Assembly: GCA_024641985.1 (NCBI GenBank)
Contig: JAHEBZ010000001.1
Coordinates: 78,056 to 142,055 of the forward strand
Direction of reading: 5' to 3'
From: Rhodoluna sp.
GTDB lineage: Bacteria > Actinomycetota > Actinomycetes > Actinomycetales > Microbacteriaceae
Length of the DNA: 64,000 bases
In this document: one piece after another, positions 54,867 through 63,771 of the stretch
Position numbering within the stretch: the first letter of the stretch is position 1
Layout: each line of letters starts with the position of its first letter
Notes under the pieces: generated by a model
What the model was told of the DNA's origin: nothing
The model's input: the letters and a program-made list of their open reading frames with translations, nothing else
Database searches by the model: none
Program-made: the position numbers and the translations under genes

Positions 54867-56518
54867 CTCAAAACTTGGCGCATTGCCGCCTCGAGCGCAT
54901 CTAAGCCTTGCTTTGCGCCCTCAGCCGAACTGCCAATGGTCTGCAAATAGCACTTGAGTTTGGGCTCGGTGCCCGATGGCCTCACGATCACGCGGCGGCC
55001 GTCGGCAAGATCAAATCGCACTCCATCGGTTGCTGCCAGGTTTTGGTTGCCAACCAGCAAATCGGTAAAGGCTACCGGCGAACCATCGATTTGGGCGGGC
55101 GGTTGCGAACGCAGGCCGTGCATCAGGGTCGAAATCAAACTTAGGTCGGTCACTCGAATCGATATTTGCCCGGTGGCATAGTGGCCAAATTTTGCGCCAA
55201 GTTCGGCCAGGTGGTCGGTGAGAGTTTTGCCTTGGTCGGCAAGCCTGGTGGCCAACTCGCAAATAATTAGTGCCGCCGATATGCCATCTTTGTCGGGGGT
55301 GTGCGCGGCATCAACGCAATAACCGAGGGCCTCCTCGAAGCCGAAAATCAAGTTCTCAACCTTCGATATCCACTTGAAGCCGGTGAGGGTTTCGCGATAG
55401 CCAAGGCCATAGTGCCCCGCCACAGTGCCTAGTGCCGATGATGAAACAATCGAGCAGGCAAGGTTGCCGGTTCGGCCTTCGGCAACCGCGCGCCGGGCCA
55501 TTTCGTCACCAAGAATCAAGCCAATTTCATCGCCGGTTAGCCTGCGCCATTTCTCTGAAACGCTCGGGTCTGGCACGCCAATCGCCAGCCGGTCGGCATC
55601 GGGGTCGTTGGCAATAATCAGGTCGGCGCCAACTTCGCGAGCCTTGGCAAAGCTTAAATCCATGGCGCCAGGTTCTTCGGGGTTCGGAAACGTTACCGTC
55701 GGAAAATTGCCGTCGGGAAGCAACTGCTCGGTGACGGTTATTGGTGCAGGCAACCCAACCGAACTAAATAGCTGCTCGATGATGTGCCAACCCACACCGT
55801 GCATTGCCGTGTAAACCACCTTGAGGTTGCGGGCAGAGACTATTTCGCCGGTAAGGCTTGCTGTTTCGGCAACATAGGCCTGCTTGAGTTCATCGCCAAT
55901 AATCTCGATGTTGCTGCCCTTGCTAATTTGGTTAAAAGTTTGGCTCTTTGCAACGCCGGCGATTGCCAGGGCAATTGCTTTGTCGGTGGGCGCAATAATT
56001 TGTGAACCGCCATTTGTGCCGCCCAAATAAACCTTGTAGCCGTTGTCTTGAGGCGGGTTGTGACTGGCCGTAACCATCACGGCCGCCGAGGTGTTCAAAT
56101 GTTTTCCGGCGAAGGCAAGAACCGGGGTTGGCACAACTGAATCAAAGAGCAATGCACGGATGCCAGCGCCGGCAAAAATTGCCGCCGAGTCGCGAGCAAA
56201 AATTGCCGAGTTTATGCGCCCATCGAAACCAACAACGATGCTGGGTGTTTGACCCTGTGGCGTTGACTCGAGCACAAACTTGGCAAGCCCGGCCGCCGCC
56301 TGAGCAACGAGAACGCGGTTCATGCGGTTTGGCCCCGCGCCAAGTTGGCCGCGCAACCCGGCGGTGCCAAAGTCGAGTCTTTGGTTAAACCTAGAGGCTA
56401 GGGCTGCAACATCGCGAGCATCAATTAGGCGCCCAAGCTCATCGCGAGTTTTTGGGTCTGGGTCTTGATCGGCCCAAGCGCTGGCTGCGGCAATTAGATC
56501 GGCCAGATTTTCAGACAT
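54863..56518 (-). CDS. Phosphohexomutase family protein (phosphomannomutase/phosphopentomutase-like)
   Basis: 551 residues, the long PgmB/PmmB-type. The phosphoserine loop VMVTASHNPPQDNGYKVY, metal loop NDPDADRLAIGV, sugar loop FGFEEALGYCVD and phosphate-binding end VRPSGTEPKLKCYLQ are intact. It lies 8 bp after the purine nucleoside phosphorylase, in one operon. That context suggests it isomerises ribose-1-phosphate to ribose-5-phosphate, the phosphopentomutase job; glucose- or mannose-phosphate activity is also possible. Confidence 0.9.
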   Translation of the reverse strand: MSENLADLIAAASAWADQDPDPKTRDELGRLIDARDVAALASRFNQRLDFGTAGLRGQLGAGPNRMNRVLVAQAAAGLAKFVLESTPQGQTPSIVVGFDGRINSAIFARDSAAIFAGAGIRALLFDSVVPTPVLAFAGKHLNTSAAVMVTASHNPPQDNGYKVYLGGTNGGSQIIAPTDKAIALAIAGVAKSQTFNQISKGSNIEIIGDELKQAYVAETASLTGEIVSARNLKVVYTAMHGVGWHIIEQLFSSVGLPAPITVTEQLLPDGNFPTVTFPNPEEPGAMDLSFAKAREVGADLIIANDPDADRLAIGVPDPSVSEKWRRLTGDEIGLILGDEMARRAVAEGRTGNLACSIVSSSALGTVAGHYGLGYRETLTGFKWISKVENLIFGFEEALGYCVDAAHTPDKDGISAALIICELATRLADQGKTLTDHLAELGAKFGHYATGQISIRVTDLSLISTLMHGLRSQPPAQIDGSPVAFTDLLVGNQNLAATDGVRFDLADGRRVIVRPSGTEPKLKCYLQTIGSSAEGAKQGLDALEAAMRQVLS

Positions 56519-56526
56519 ACCAGCCC

Positions 56527-57348
56527 CTAAATTTTGGTGATGATCTCGGCTAATAGCGCACTGATGCGCGCCTCGGCATCGCGGCCTGCCTCGAGCACCT
56601 CGGCGTGGCTCAGCGGGGTTTTTTGAATTCCGGCCGCCAGGTTGGTGATAAGCGAAAGGCCAAGAATTTCCATTCCTGATTGGCGAGCCGCGATTGCCTC
56701 GAGTGCAGTCGACATTCCTACGATGTGGCCACCGATGTGCTTGGCCATTTGCACCTCGGCCGGGGTCTCATAGTGCGGGCCGCGAAACTGGCAATAAACG
56801 CCTTCATCAAGGCTCTGGTCAACCGTTTTGGCCAAGTCGCGAAGGCGCTTTGAATACAAATCGGTGAGGTCAATAAATGTGGCACCCTCGAGCGGGCTAT
56901 CAGCGGTGAGGTTAATGTGGTCGCTGATCAAAACGGGTGTGCCCGGCTTCCAGGTTTCTTTGATGCCTCCGGCGCCGTTGGTTAAGATCATGGTTTTTGC
57001 GCCGGTTGCAGCTGCGGTGCGCACTCCGTGAACCACTCGGCGCACTCCGTGGCCTTCGTAATAATGCGTGCGGGCGCCAAGAACCAGGGCAAACTTGCCG
57101 TTTGGCAGTTTGATCGATCGAATGCTGGCCACGTGGCCAGCCACTGCCGGCGCAGAAAATCCGGGAATTTGAGTTGCCGGAATTGTGGCGACCGTTTCGC
57201 CGATCAAATCGGCGGCCTTTGCCCAGCCCGAGCCAAGGGTTAGCGCAATATCGTGGTTTGCTATGCCGCTGAGTTCGGCAATTTTGGCAGCGGCCTCGGC
57301 GGCCACATCGAAGGGGTTCGTCATTGAATTTTCGAGCGGGTTATTCAT
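56527..57348 (-). CDS. Purine nucleoside phosphorylase
   Basis: 273 residues, trimeric PNP family. Phosphorolyses inosine and guanosine to base plus ribose-1-phosphate. Motifs include ALTLGSGW, RTHYYEGHGVRRVVHGVRTA, LTNGAGGIKETWKPG, GPHYETPAEVQM and the purine-site Asn in LITNLAAGI. The ATG at 57348 has TAGACT ending 6 nt upstream (leaderless); an internal ATG at 57324 is an alternative. Divergent from lpdA. Confidence 0.95.
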   Translation of the reverse strand: MNNPLENSMTNPFDVAAEAAAKIAELSGIANHDIALTLGSGWAKAADLIGETVATIPATQIPGFSAPAVAGHVASIRSIKLPNGKFALVLGARTHYYEGHGVRRVVHGVRTAAATGAKTMILTNGAGGIKETWKPGTPVLISDHINLTADSPLEGATFIDLTDLYSKRLRDLAKTVDQSLDEGVYCQFRGPHYETPAEVQMAKHIGGHIVGMSTALEAIAARQSGMEILGLSLITNLAAGIQKTPLSHAEVLEAGRDAEARISALLAEIITKI

Positions 57349-57354
57349 GTTTTG

Positions 57355-57397
57355 AGTCTACGACTTGGTCGAATAGCGCAGCGCCTGCTGGCAGAAT
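57355..57397. promoter_or_regulatory. Divergent leaderless promoters of PNP and lpdA
   Basis: TAGACT (minus strand, 57355-57360) ends 6 nt before the PNP ATG, and CAGAAT (plus strand, 57392-57397) ends 6 nt before the lpdA GTG. Confidence 0.45.
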
Positions 57398-57403
57398 AAA
57401 AGA

Positions 57404-58834
57404 GTGAACAACGCAGAAAAAATCCCAGGCAAAAAACCCCACCACATTGTCATCATCGGTGGTGGCCCAGGCGGCTATGAGGCTGCCCTTGCCGGTGTGC
57501 AGCTTGGCGCCGAGGTAACACTCATCGAGCGCAATGGCATCGGTGGCGCTGCCGTGCTAACCGACGTTGTTCCATCTAAATCTTTGATCGCAACCGCCGA
57601 AGCGGCGCAACGAGTCGAAAGCTCATCGGCTCTTGGCGTGAAGTTTTCGTTTGCCGGCCAAATTATTAAGCCAAAAGTAGAAATCGATCTGGCTTCGGTG
57701 AACCGCCGTTTGCTCGACCTAGCCGAATCTCAATCGGCCGACATGCTCGAAACTTTGATGAATGCCGGCGTTCGTGTGATCAACGGCACAGCAAGGCTCG
57801 ACGGCAACCACCACGTTGTTGTCGATGCTATCGAGGATGGCAAGTCGGAGCGCATGGAGGCCAAGACCATCATCGTTGCGGTTGGTGCGCACCCTCGAGA
57901 GTTGCCAGATGCCAAACCAGACGGCGAGCGAATTTTCACCTGGACTCAGCTATACAACCTGACCGAACTGCCTGAACACATGATTGTGATTGGTTCGGGT
58001 GTTACCGGCGCCGAGTTCGCCTCGGCCTACAACGCGCTTGGCAGCAAGGTTTCGCTAATCTCTAGCCGCGACAAGGTTTTGCCTGGCAACGATGCAGATG
58101 CGGCTGATCTAATCGAGCGTGTGTTCCGCCGCAACGGCGTTAACATACACAGCAAAACTCGCGCCGATAAGGTGGTCAACACTGGCGATGGCGTTGAGGT
58201 GACTTTGGCCGACGGCTCGGTTATCAAGGGCAGCCACTGCTTGATGGCGGTCGGTGCAATTCCGAACACTCACGGATTGGGCCTCGAAGAAGCTGGCGTG
58301 ATTTTGACCGAAACGGGCCACGTTGAGGTGAACAAGGTTGCTCGCACCTCGAGGGCTAACGTTTATGCCGTTGGCGATTGCACCAATTTCTTGCCGCTCG
58401 CCTCGGTTAGCGCAATGCAGGGTCGCACGGCTGTTTTTCACACGATGGGTGATATTGCGGCGCCAACCGAACTTCGAAATGTTGCCTCAAACGTGTTCAC
58501 CACCCCCGAAATTGCCTCGGTTGGTTGGATGGAGAAAGACATCGCCGAAGGCCGCGTGAATGGTCGAGTTGAAAAAATCGAATTGCACACCAACCCGCGC
58601 GCCAAGATGCTGGGCATCGAGGATGGCTTTATCAAGGTGATTTGCTCTACCGGTGGCACCGTGATTGGTGGCGTTATTGCTGCACCTAGGGCGTCTGACC
58701 TGATCTATTCGATCGCGGTTGCAATTGAAAACCGTTTGACGGTTGACGAATTGGCTAGAACTTTTACCGTCTATCCATCGCTTACGGGTTCAATCAGCGA
58801 TGCAGCTCGGGCGCTGCACACACCTTCGGTTTAA
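57404..58834 (+). CDS. lpdA: NAD(P)H quinone reductase of the LpdA (dihydrolipoamide-dehydrogenase-like) family
   Basis: 476 residues from GTG at 57404. The fold is that of pyridine nucleotide-disulfide reductases: FAD motif [23 protein letters not shown] motif [20 protein letters not shown], the second FAD motif [14 protein letters not shown] and a dimerisation domain. The redox-active CxxxxC is absent ([16 protein letters not shown]), so it cannot reduce lipoamide by disulfide exchange. This matches the mycobacterial LpdA quinone reductases. Overlaps the convergent biotin carboxylase gene by 4 nt. Confidence 0.88.
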   Translation: MNNAEKIPGKKPHHIVIIGGGPGGYEAALAGVQLGAEVTLIERNGIGGAAVLTDVVPSKSLIATAEAAQRVESSSALGVKFSFAGQIIKPKVEIDLASVNRRLLDLAESQSADMLETLMNAGVRVINGTARLDGNHHVVVDAIEDGKSERMEAKTIIVAVGAHPRELPDAKPDGERIFTWTQLYNLTELPEHMIVIGSGVTGAEFASAYNALGSKVSLISSRDKVLPGNDADAADLIERVFRRNGVNIHSKTRADKVVNTGDGVEVTLADGSVIKGSHCLMAVGAIPNTHGLGLEEAGVILTETGHVEVNKVARTSRANVYAVGDCTNFLPLASVSAMQGRTAVFHTMGDIAAPTELRNVASNVFTTPEIASVGWMEKDIAEGRVNGRVEKIELHTNPRAKMLGIEDGFIKVICSTGGTVIGGVIAAPRASDLIYSIAVAIENRLTVDELARTFTVYPSLTGSISDAARALHTPSV

Positions 58835-60621
58835 TCTTCGAGTTCGATAAGCACAGTTCCGGCAGCAATAGTTGCCCCAACTTCGGCGCTAATCGACTTG
58901 ATTTTGCCGGCCTTGTGGGCATTCATCGGCTGTTCCATTTTCATGGCCTCAAGCACCACAACCAAGTCGCCCTCTTGCACGTTGTCGCCAACGGCCACCG
59001 CAATCTTTACTACGGTTGATTGCATCGGCGCCTTAATCGAGTTGCCGGTTGCGGCCACGGTTGAGCCACCTGCGCTGTGTGCCTTGCGGCGAGGCGCGTG
59101 GCCAGCGGTTGCAGCCGAACTGCCTGCCCCGGCTGCCAGCAATCGCTTTGGCAACGAAATCTCGACCCGCTTGCCGCCAACCTCAACCACAACGTTGTTG
59201 CGCTCTGCTGGCTCGGCAGCACCCTCGGCAACGCCGCTCCAGGCAGCAATGTCGTTGTGCCATTCGGTTTCGATCCATCGGGTGTAAATGCCAAATTTAT
59301 TTGCGGCAGCATCACCAATAAAGGCCGGGTCGTTCACAATCTTGCGGTGAAAAGGCAACACGGTTGGCAGGCCGGCAACCTCCATCTCGTCGAGTGCGCG
59401 GCGCGAGCGGGCAAGTGCCTCTTCGCGAGTTGCCCCGGTAACAATTAGCTTGGCAATCATCGAGTCGAACGAGCCCGAAATCACATCGCCAGACTCAACT
59501 CCGGTGTCAACGCGAACGCCCGGGCCCGACGGTGCCTTAAACACGTGAACCGGGCCAGGTGCCGGCATAAAGTTGCGGCCAGCATCTTCGCCATTAATTC
59601 GAAACTCAAACGAGTGGCCCTTAACCACAGGGTCGGCATAATCGAGCACGCCACCCTCGGCCAAACGGAACTGCTCGCGCACTAGGTCGATGCCGGTTAC
59701 CTCTTCAGAAACCGGGTGTTCAACCTGAAGTCGGGTGTTGACCTCAAGGAACGAAATGGTGCCATCTTGAGCCACAAGGAACTCGCAGGTGCCGGCGCCT
59801 TGGTAGCCAACGCCCTTGAGAATTGCCTTGGATGATTCATACAGGCGACGAATTTGGTCTTCGGTCAGGAACGGTGCCGGAGCCTCTTCGACTAGTTTTT
59901 GATGGCGACGCTGCAATGAGCAGTCGCGAGTAGAAACGACAACCACGTTGCCGTAGGCATCGGCAAGGCACTGGGTTTCAACGTGACGCGGCTTCTCGAG
60001 ATACTTCTCGACGAAGCATTCGCCGCGACCAAATGCCGCAATGGCCTCTCGGGTTGCTGATTCGAAAAGCTCGGCCACTTCTTCGGCCTTATAAGCCACC
60101 TTGATGCCGCGGCCACCGCCGCCGAAGGCAGCTTTGATGGCAACCGGCAGTCCGTGAACCGCTACGAAATCTAGAACCTCTTGAGCTCCCGAAACCGGGT
60201 CAAGGGTTCCTGGGGCTAGCGGAGCACCGGCCTTCTCGGCAACATGGCGGGCAGAAACCTTGTCGCCCAACTGTTCAATTGCGGCCGGCGAAGGGCCAAT
60301 CCAAATCAAGCCCGCGGCAATAACCTGGCGGGCAAATTCGGCGTTTTCGGCCAAGAAACCATATCCGGGGTGAACTGCGTTGGCGCCCGAACGCTTGGCT
60401 ACAGACAAAATCTTTTCGATTACCAAATAGGTCTCAGGGCCGGTGGTGCCGTGAAGTGCATAGGCTTCATCGGCAAGCTTCACGTGCATCGCATCGCGAT
60501 CTTGGTCTGCATAGACAGCAACCGAAAGAATTCCGGCATCCTTGGCAGCGCGCGCAATTCGCACGGCAATTTCGCCTCGGTTAGCGATAAGAACTTTGGT
60601 GATCTTCGTTTGTAACGTCAT
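58831..60621 (-). CDS. accA: Biotin carboxylase / biotin carboxyl carrier fusion (acyl-CoA carboxylase alpha chain)
   Basis: 596 residues from the ATG at 60621, right after GGGAG; a TTG 9 nt earlier is less likely. The biotin carboxylase part (about 1-450) has [20 protein letters not shown]-grasp loop [14 protein letters not shown] and [15 protein letters not shown]. The C-terminal biotinyl domain holds the biotin lysine K561 in [10 protein letters not shown]. It supplies carboxybiotin to a separate carboxyltransferase for fatty-acid or propionyl-CoA metabolism, none of which is in the window. Confidence 0.95.
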   Translation of the reverse strand: MTLQTKITKVLIANRGEIAVRIARAAKDAGILSVAVYADQDRDAMHVKLADEAYALHGTTGPETYLVIEKILSVAKRSGANAVHPGYGFLAENAEFARQVIAAGLIWIGPSPAAIEQLGDKVSARHVAEKAGAPLAPGTLDPVSGAQEVLDFVAVHGLPVAIKAAFGGGGRGIKVAYKAEEVAELFESATREAIAAFGRGECFVEKYLEKPRHVETQCLADAYGNVVVVSTRDCSLQRRHQKLVEEAPAPFLTEDQIRRLYESSKAILKGVGYQGAGTCEFLVAQDGTISFLEVNTRLQVEHPVSEEVTGIDLVREQFRLAEGGVLDYADPVVKGHSFEFRINGEDAGRNFMPAPGPVHVFKAPSGPGVRVDTGVESGDVISGSFDSMIAKLIVTGATREEALARSRRALDEMEVAGLPTVLPFHRKIVNDPAFIGDAAANKFGIYTRWIETEWHNDIAAWSGVAEGAAEPAERNNVVVEVGGKRVEISLPKRLLAAGAGSSAATAGHAPRRKAHSAGGSTVAATGNSIKAPMQSTVVKIAVAVGDNVQEGDLVVVLEAMKMEQPMNAHKAGKIKSISAEVGATIAAGTVLIELED

Positions 60622-60780
60622 AACTCCCAAGCCTATTGACTAAAAGGGGCTATTTATTGGCGTGAAATCACAAAAAAATCACGAAATGGCTGTTAAAGGT
60701 TCCAACTAAGGCAGTCGCTCCTCGGAATACTCATGGTAGCCTTGCGCCAATCCTTGAATTTCGGGGTTTTTTGGGGGAAA

Positions 60781-60816
60781 ATGAGACAACTTTGCAAGAT
60801 TTTGCTAATAACTTAA
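60781..60816 (+). other. Possible 11-codon leader peptide upstream of the membrane protein gene
   Basis: ATG at 60781 is preceded by GGGGGAAA, a strong ribosome site, and encodes MRQLCKILLIT followed by TAA, ending 7 nt before the next ATG. It could couple translation to the downstream gene, which itself has no ribosome site. The rest of 60622-60780 shows only the biotin carboxylase upstream region and an A-run between two ATCAC copies. Confidence 0.3.
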
Positions 60817-60823
60817 ACACGAA

Positions 60824-61198
60824 ATGAAGCCCGCACTAATTTTTGCAGCACGGTTCGCACTCGTTGATGTTGCAGCCAGCTTCGCATTGGAAGCTTTGCA
60901 GTTATCAGTCCAAGGGGTGAGATGGGTCTTGTTTCTCTACGGCATTGTCTCTGGTTACTATTTGTGCGTCTTAGCCATCGGTCTAATCGTTTACGCCGTC
61001 CTTGGTGCTTCAAAAGGCCTATCAAGCCGCTTGGGCCGTTTAGTCATTTCATCACTTACAGCTGCTGCAATCGGCGGAGTGTACCTATTGAAGCAAGGAT
61101 TTGAACAACCAAATGGTAATCAAATCCTTGTAGTTACCTGCGCCATATTCCTGTGGGCCTTGCTGGTATTTCGGCGTGGGGGCTTCGCTAACGGTTAA
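60824..61198 (+). CDS. Small membrane protein of unknown function
   Basis: 124 residues with three to four hydrophobic helices (about 12-34, 38-62, 70-90, 100-116) and a basic tail (FRRGGFANG). No known motif. A stop at 60809-60811 rules out earlier in-frame starts, and the ATG lacks a ribosome site of its own, so it may depend on the short upstream frame. It overlaps the end of convergent maf by 11 nt. Its lower-GC, less biased codon use makes it less certain than its neighbours. Confidence 0.6.
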   Translation: MKPALIFAARFALVDVAASFALEALQLSVQGVRWVLFLYGIVSGYYLCVLAIGLIVYAVLGASKGLSSRLGRLVISSLTAAAIGGVYLLKQGFEQPNGNQILVVTCAIFLWALLVFRRGGFANG

Positions 61199-61832
61199 GG
61201 TTCCAAAGATCGGTGTATTCGATGCCGAGCGACAGAACTAATTCGCGAAGGGTCGGCAACGAGAGGCCGATCACGGTGTGGGCATCGCCCTCGATCGAGC
61301 GCAAGAACGCGCCACCAAGGCCATCGATGGTGAACGCGCCGGCAACCTTGAGTGGCTCACCGGTGGCAACGTAGGCATCGATTTCGCGCTCTGAAATGTT
61401 GGCAAAGTTCACCACGCTCGAAGAAACCCTGCCAACGGCCGGTGCCTCAACTCCCGGGCGAGGGTCGCGGTTATCGATAACCCAGTGACCCGAATAAAGC
61501 GTGCCGCTGCGGCCGCGCATAGCCAGCCAACGCTCGCGGGCAACCTCTGGTTCGTGTGGTTTGCCAAGGGCTTCGCCATCAAATTCGAGCGATGAATCGC
61601 AACCAATGATGATTGCCCCGCGGGCTTCGGGGTGCTCGATCACGGCCTCGGCCTTGGCCTTGGCCAAAATGTGCACCATGTCGGCGGTGTTAGCAATCAG
61701 GCCGGCAAGCGTTGCCTGATCGGCAACCAGGTCTTCATCCACCCCAGGTGCAATTGTGATTGGGTCGATGCCACCCGAGCGCAGCAAGGCGAGTCGGGCT
61801 GGTGAGGTAGAGGCAAGCACAAGAGTGGTCAT
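61188..61832 (-). CDS. maf: Maf family nucleotide pyrophosphatase
   Basis: 214 residues. Hydrolyses (d)TTP, UTP or modified nucleotides to monophosphates, a house-cleaning role. The N-terminal LVLASTSPARLALLRSGGI is the family signature; GCDSSLEFDGEALGKP holds the catalytic Asp, and VAGAFTIDGLGGAFLRSIEG is the conserved end. CAAACT ends 6 nt before the ATG. Confidence 0.95.
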   Translation of the reverse strand: MTTLVLASTSPARLALLRSGGIDPITIAPGVDEDLVADQATLAGLIANTADMVHILAKAKAEAVIEHPEARGAIIIGCDSSLEFDGEALGKPHEPEVARERWLAMRGRSGTLYSGHWVIDNRDPRPGVEAPAVGRVSSSVVNFANISEREIDAYVATGEPLKVAGAFTIDGLGGAFLRSIEGDAHTVIGLSLPTLRELVLSLGIEYTDLWNLNR

Positions 61833-61838
61833 GTGCCC

Positions 61839-61867
61839 AGTTTGCCAGAGCCGGCACAGGGTAATCT
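61839..61867. promoter_or_regulatory. Divergent leaderless promoters of maf and the RNA methyltransferase gene
   Basis: CAAACT (minus strand, 61839-61844) ends 6 nt before the maf ATG; TAATCT (plus strand, 61862-61867) ends 6 nt before the GTG at 61874. The start codons are only 41 bp apart. Confidence 0.45.
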
Positions 61868-61873
61868 TGCTAG

Positions 61874-63109
61874 GTGAGTAAAACTACGAACTGGGTCGGC
61901 CAGAATCTTGTCTTGAACATCGAAAAAGTCGCGCACGGAGGCATCTTTGTTGCCCGTCACGATGGCCGAGTGGTGTTTGTGTCGCACGTTCTGCCCGGCG
62001 AAAAGGTTCGCGCACTGGTTTATGAAGACCGTGGCGGCTCATTTTGCCGTGCCGAGCCTACCGAAATTCTTGAGGCTTCTGAAGACCGTGTTCCGCAGGT
62101 ATGGAAGCAAGCTGGCGTTGGCGGTGCCGGTGGCGCCGAGTTTGGCCACATCAAACTTGCCAGACAACGCGAGCTAAAGGCTGATGTTTTAGAAGAAGCC
62201 CTCGACCGCATGGCCGGCATCAAGCTGCGCCCGGTGGTTGAAGCTGCCCCCGGCGATGACGAAGCCAATGGCCTCGGCTATCGCACTCGCATTCAACTGC
62301 ACGTTGATGAGGCCGGTGTGGTTGGCCCATATCGCGAGCGCAGCCACGATGTCGTTAAGGTTCGCGATTTGCCTTTGGCCGTCGAAGACATCCGTGAACT
62401 TGAAATGCACAACAAGAACTATCAGAGTGTGAAAAAGGTTGAGGTTGCTGCTTCAAGCACCGGCCAAATTCAGTGGAAGATTGATGCCAAGTTGAAGGGC
62501 GATGAGCGCCTAATTGAGCGCGTTGCCGGGCGCACCTTCAGAATTTCGGGCGGTGGCTTTTGGCAGGTTCACAAGAAGGCTGCCGAGGTTTTGGCTGGCA
62601 CCGTGACCGAAATGGTTGCTGCCGTCGGAATCGACCTCGATGCAGACAACCTCGACCTTTATGGCGGCGTGGGCCTGTTTTCGGGTGCGCTCGCAGCCAA
62701 GTTTGGCAATGGCCTTCGAATCACCTCGGTCGAATCGTTTCGCCAGGCAACCGATGATGCCACTTTGAACCTTGCCGACCTAAGCAAGGCAAAGGCGGTG
62801 TGCGCGCCGGTTGAGCGTTTCTTGAACGAGCGGGTTGGCAACCTCGACAAGGGTGGCAAAACCGCCAGCCCTCGCAACGCCACCATCGTTCTAGACCCGC
62901 CACGCGCGGGTGCGGGCGGCAAAGTTGTTGGCCAGCTGCTTGCAATCTCGCCCAAGCACATTGTTTATGTGGCCTGCGATCCAATCGCGCTGGCCCGCGA
63001 CCTAAAGCCACTCATCGAGGGTGGTTACGAGCTAAAGGCGCTTCGCGCGTTCGACCTGTTTCCGCACACTCACCACGTTGAAGCAATAGCAAGCCTCGTT
63101 CGCAAATAG
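61874..63109 (+). CDS. TRAM-domain class I RNA (uracil-5) methyltransferase
   Basis: 411 residues from GTG at 61874. A TRAM RNA-binding domain (about 8-65) precedes a SAM-dependent domain of the TrmA/RumA family: motif LDLYGGVGLFSGALA, VLDPPRAGAGGKVVGQL, and the catalytic Cys368 in VYVACDPIALARDL. Iron-sulfur cysteines of RumA are not evident. It methylates C5 of a uridine in rRNA or tRNA; which one cannot be told. Two bases separate it from the response regulator gene. Confidence 0.9.
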   Translation: MSKTTNWVGQNLVLNIEKVAHGGIFVARHDGRVVFVSHVLPGEKVRALVYEDRGGSFCRAEPTEILEASEDRVPQVWKQAGVGGAGGAEFGHIKLARQRELKADVLEEALDRMAGIKLRPVVEAAPGDDEANGLGYRTRIQLHVDEAGVVGPYRERSHDVVKVRDLPLAVEDIRELEMHNKNYQSVKKVEVAASSTGQIQWKIDAKLKGDERLIERVAGRTFRISGGGFWQVHKKAAEVLAGTVTEMVAAVGIDLDADNLDLYGGVGLFSGALAAKFGNGLRITSVESFRQATDDATLNLADLSKAKAVCAPVERFLNERVGNLDKGGKTASPRNATIVLDPPRAGAGGKVVGQLLAISPKHIVYVACDPIALARDLKPLIEGGYELKALRAFDLFPHTHHVEAIASLVRK

Positions 63110-63111
63110 CC

Positions 63112-63768
63112 ATGAAGCTCGAAAACTATGCGGTCAAGGTTGCGGTGGTCGACGATCACGATGCAATTCGGCTGGGTTTTCGCGGCGCCTGTGATGAATA
63201 TGGTCTAGAGCTTCTTGGTTCGGCGGCAACCGTGGCCGAACTATTTGAGGTCATCGGCGATGGCCAACCCGAGGTTGTTGTGCTCGATTTATCGCTTGCA
63301 GATGGCTCGATGGTCGAAGACAACGTTCGAAGCCTGCTGCTGCTAGGCGCCCAAGTGGTTATCTTTAGCATCGCCGACAAGCAAAACTTAATTAGAGCAG
63401 CGCTAAAGGCCGGCGCCTCAACACTGGTGCCCAAGGCAAAAAGCATGTTCGAACTGGTGCAGGCGATTCGATTGGTTGCCAGTGGCGTAACCGTGAACAA
63501 CCTGCAAACCACAGCGGCAATTGATGGCGATGCCGAGTTTAAGGCGGCCAATCTATCACCCCGCGAGCGCGAGGTGTTGGGGCTTTATGCATCGGGTTTT
63601 GCCCTTAAGCAGGTGGCCCATCAACTAGGCATGAAAGATTCAACGGCCAAAGAACACATCGATCGAGTGCGTCAAAAATACTCTGGTGTTGGCCGAAGTG
63701 CGCCAACCAAAACCGAATTGCTGCTTCGCGCCATCGAAGACGGCATCATCGATGAGGGTTTGCTCTAG
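63112..63768 (+). CDS. LuxR-type (NarL family) response regulator
   Basis: 218 residues. The receiver domain (about 8-125) has the acidic pair Asp14-Asp15 and the phospho-acceptor Asp59 (VVVLDLSLADGS), with Lys in LVPKAKS. A LuxR helix-turn-helix (about 147-205) reads LSPREREVLGLYASGFALKQ, then DSTAKEHIDRVRQKYS. It precedes by 3 bp a membrane protein that is probably its sensor kinase. Signal unknown. Confidence 0.93.
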   Translation: MKLENYAVKVAVVDDHDAIRLGFRGACDEYGLELLGSAATVAELFEVIGDGQPEVVVLDLSLADGSMVEDNVRSLLLLGAQVVIFSIADKQNLIRAALKAGASTLVPKAKSMFELVQAIRLVASGVTVNNLQTTAAIDGDAEFKAANLSPREREVLGLYASGFALKQVAHQLGMKDSTAKEHIDRVRQKYSGVGRSAPTKTELLLRAIEDGIIDEGLL

Positions 63769-63771
63769 CCC

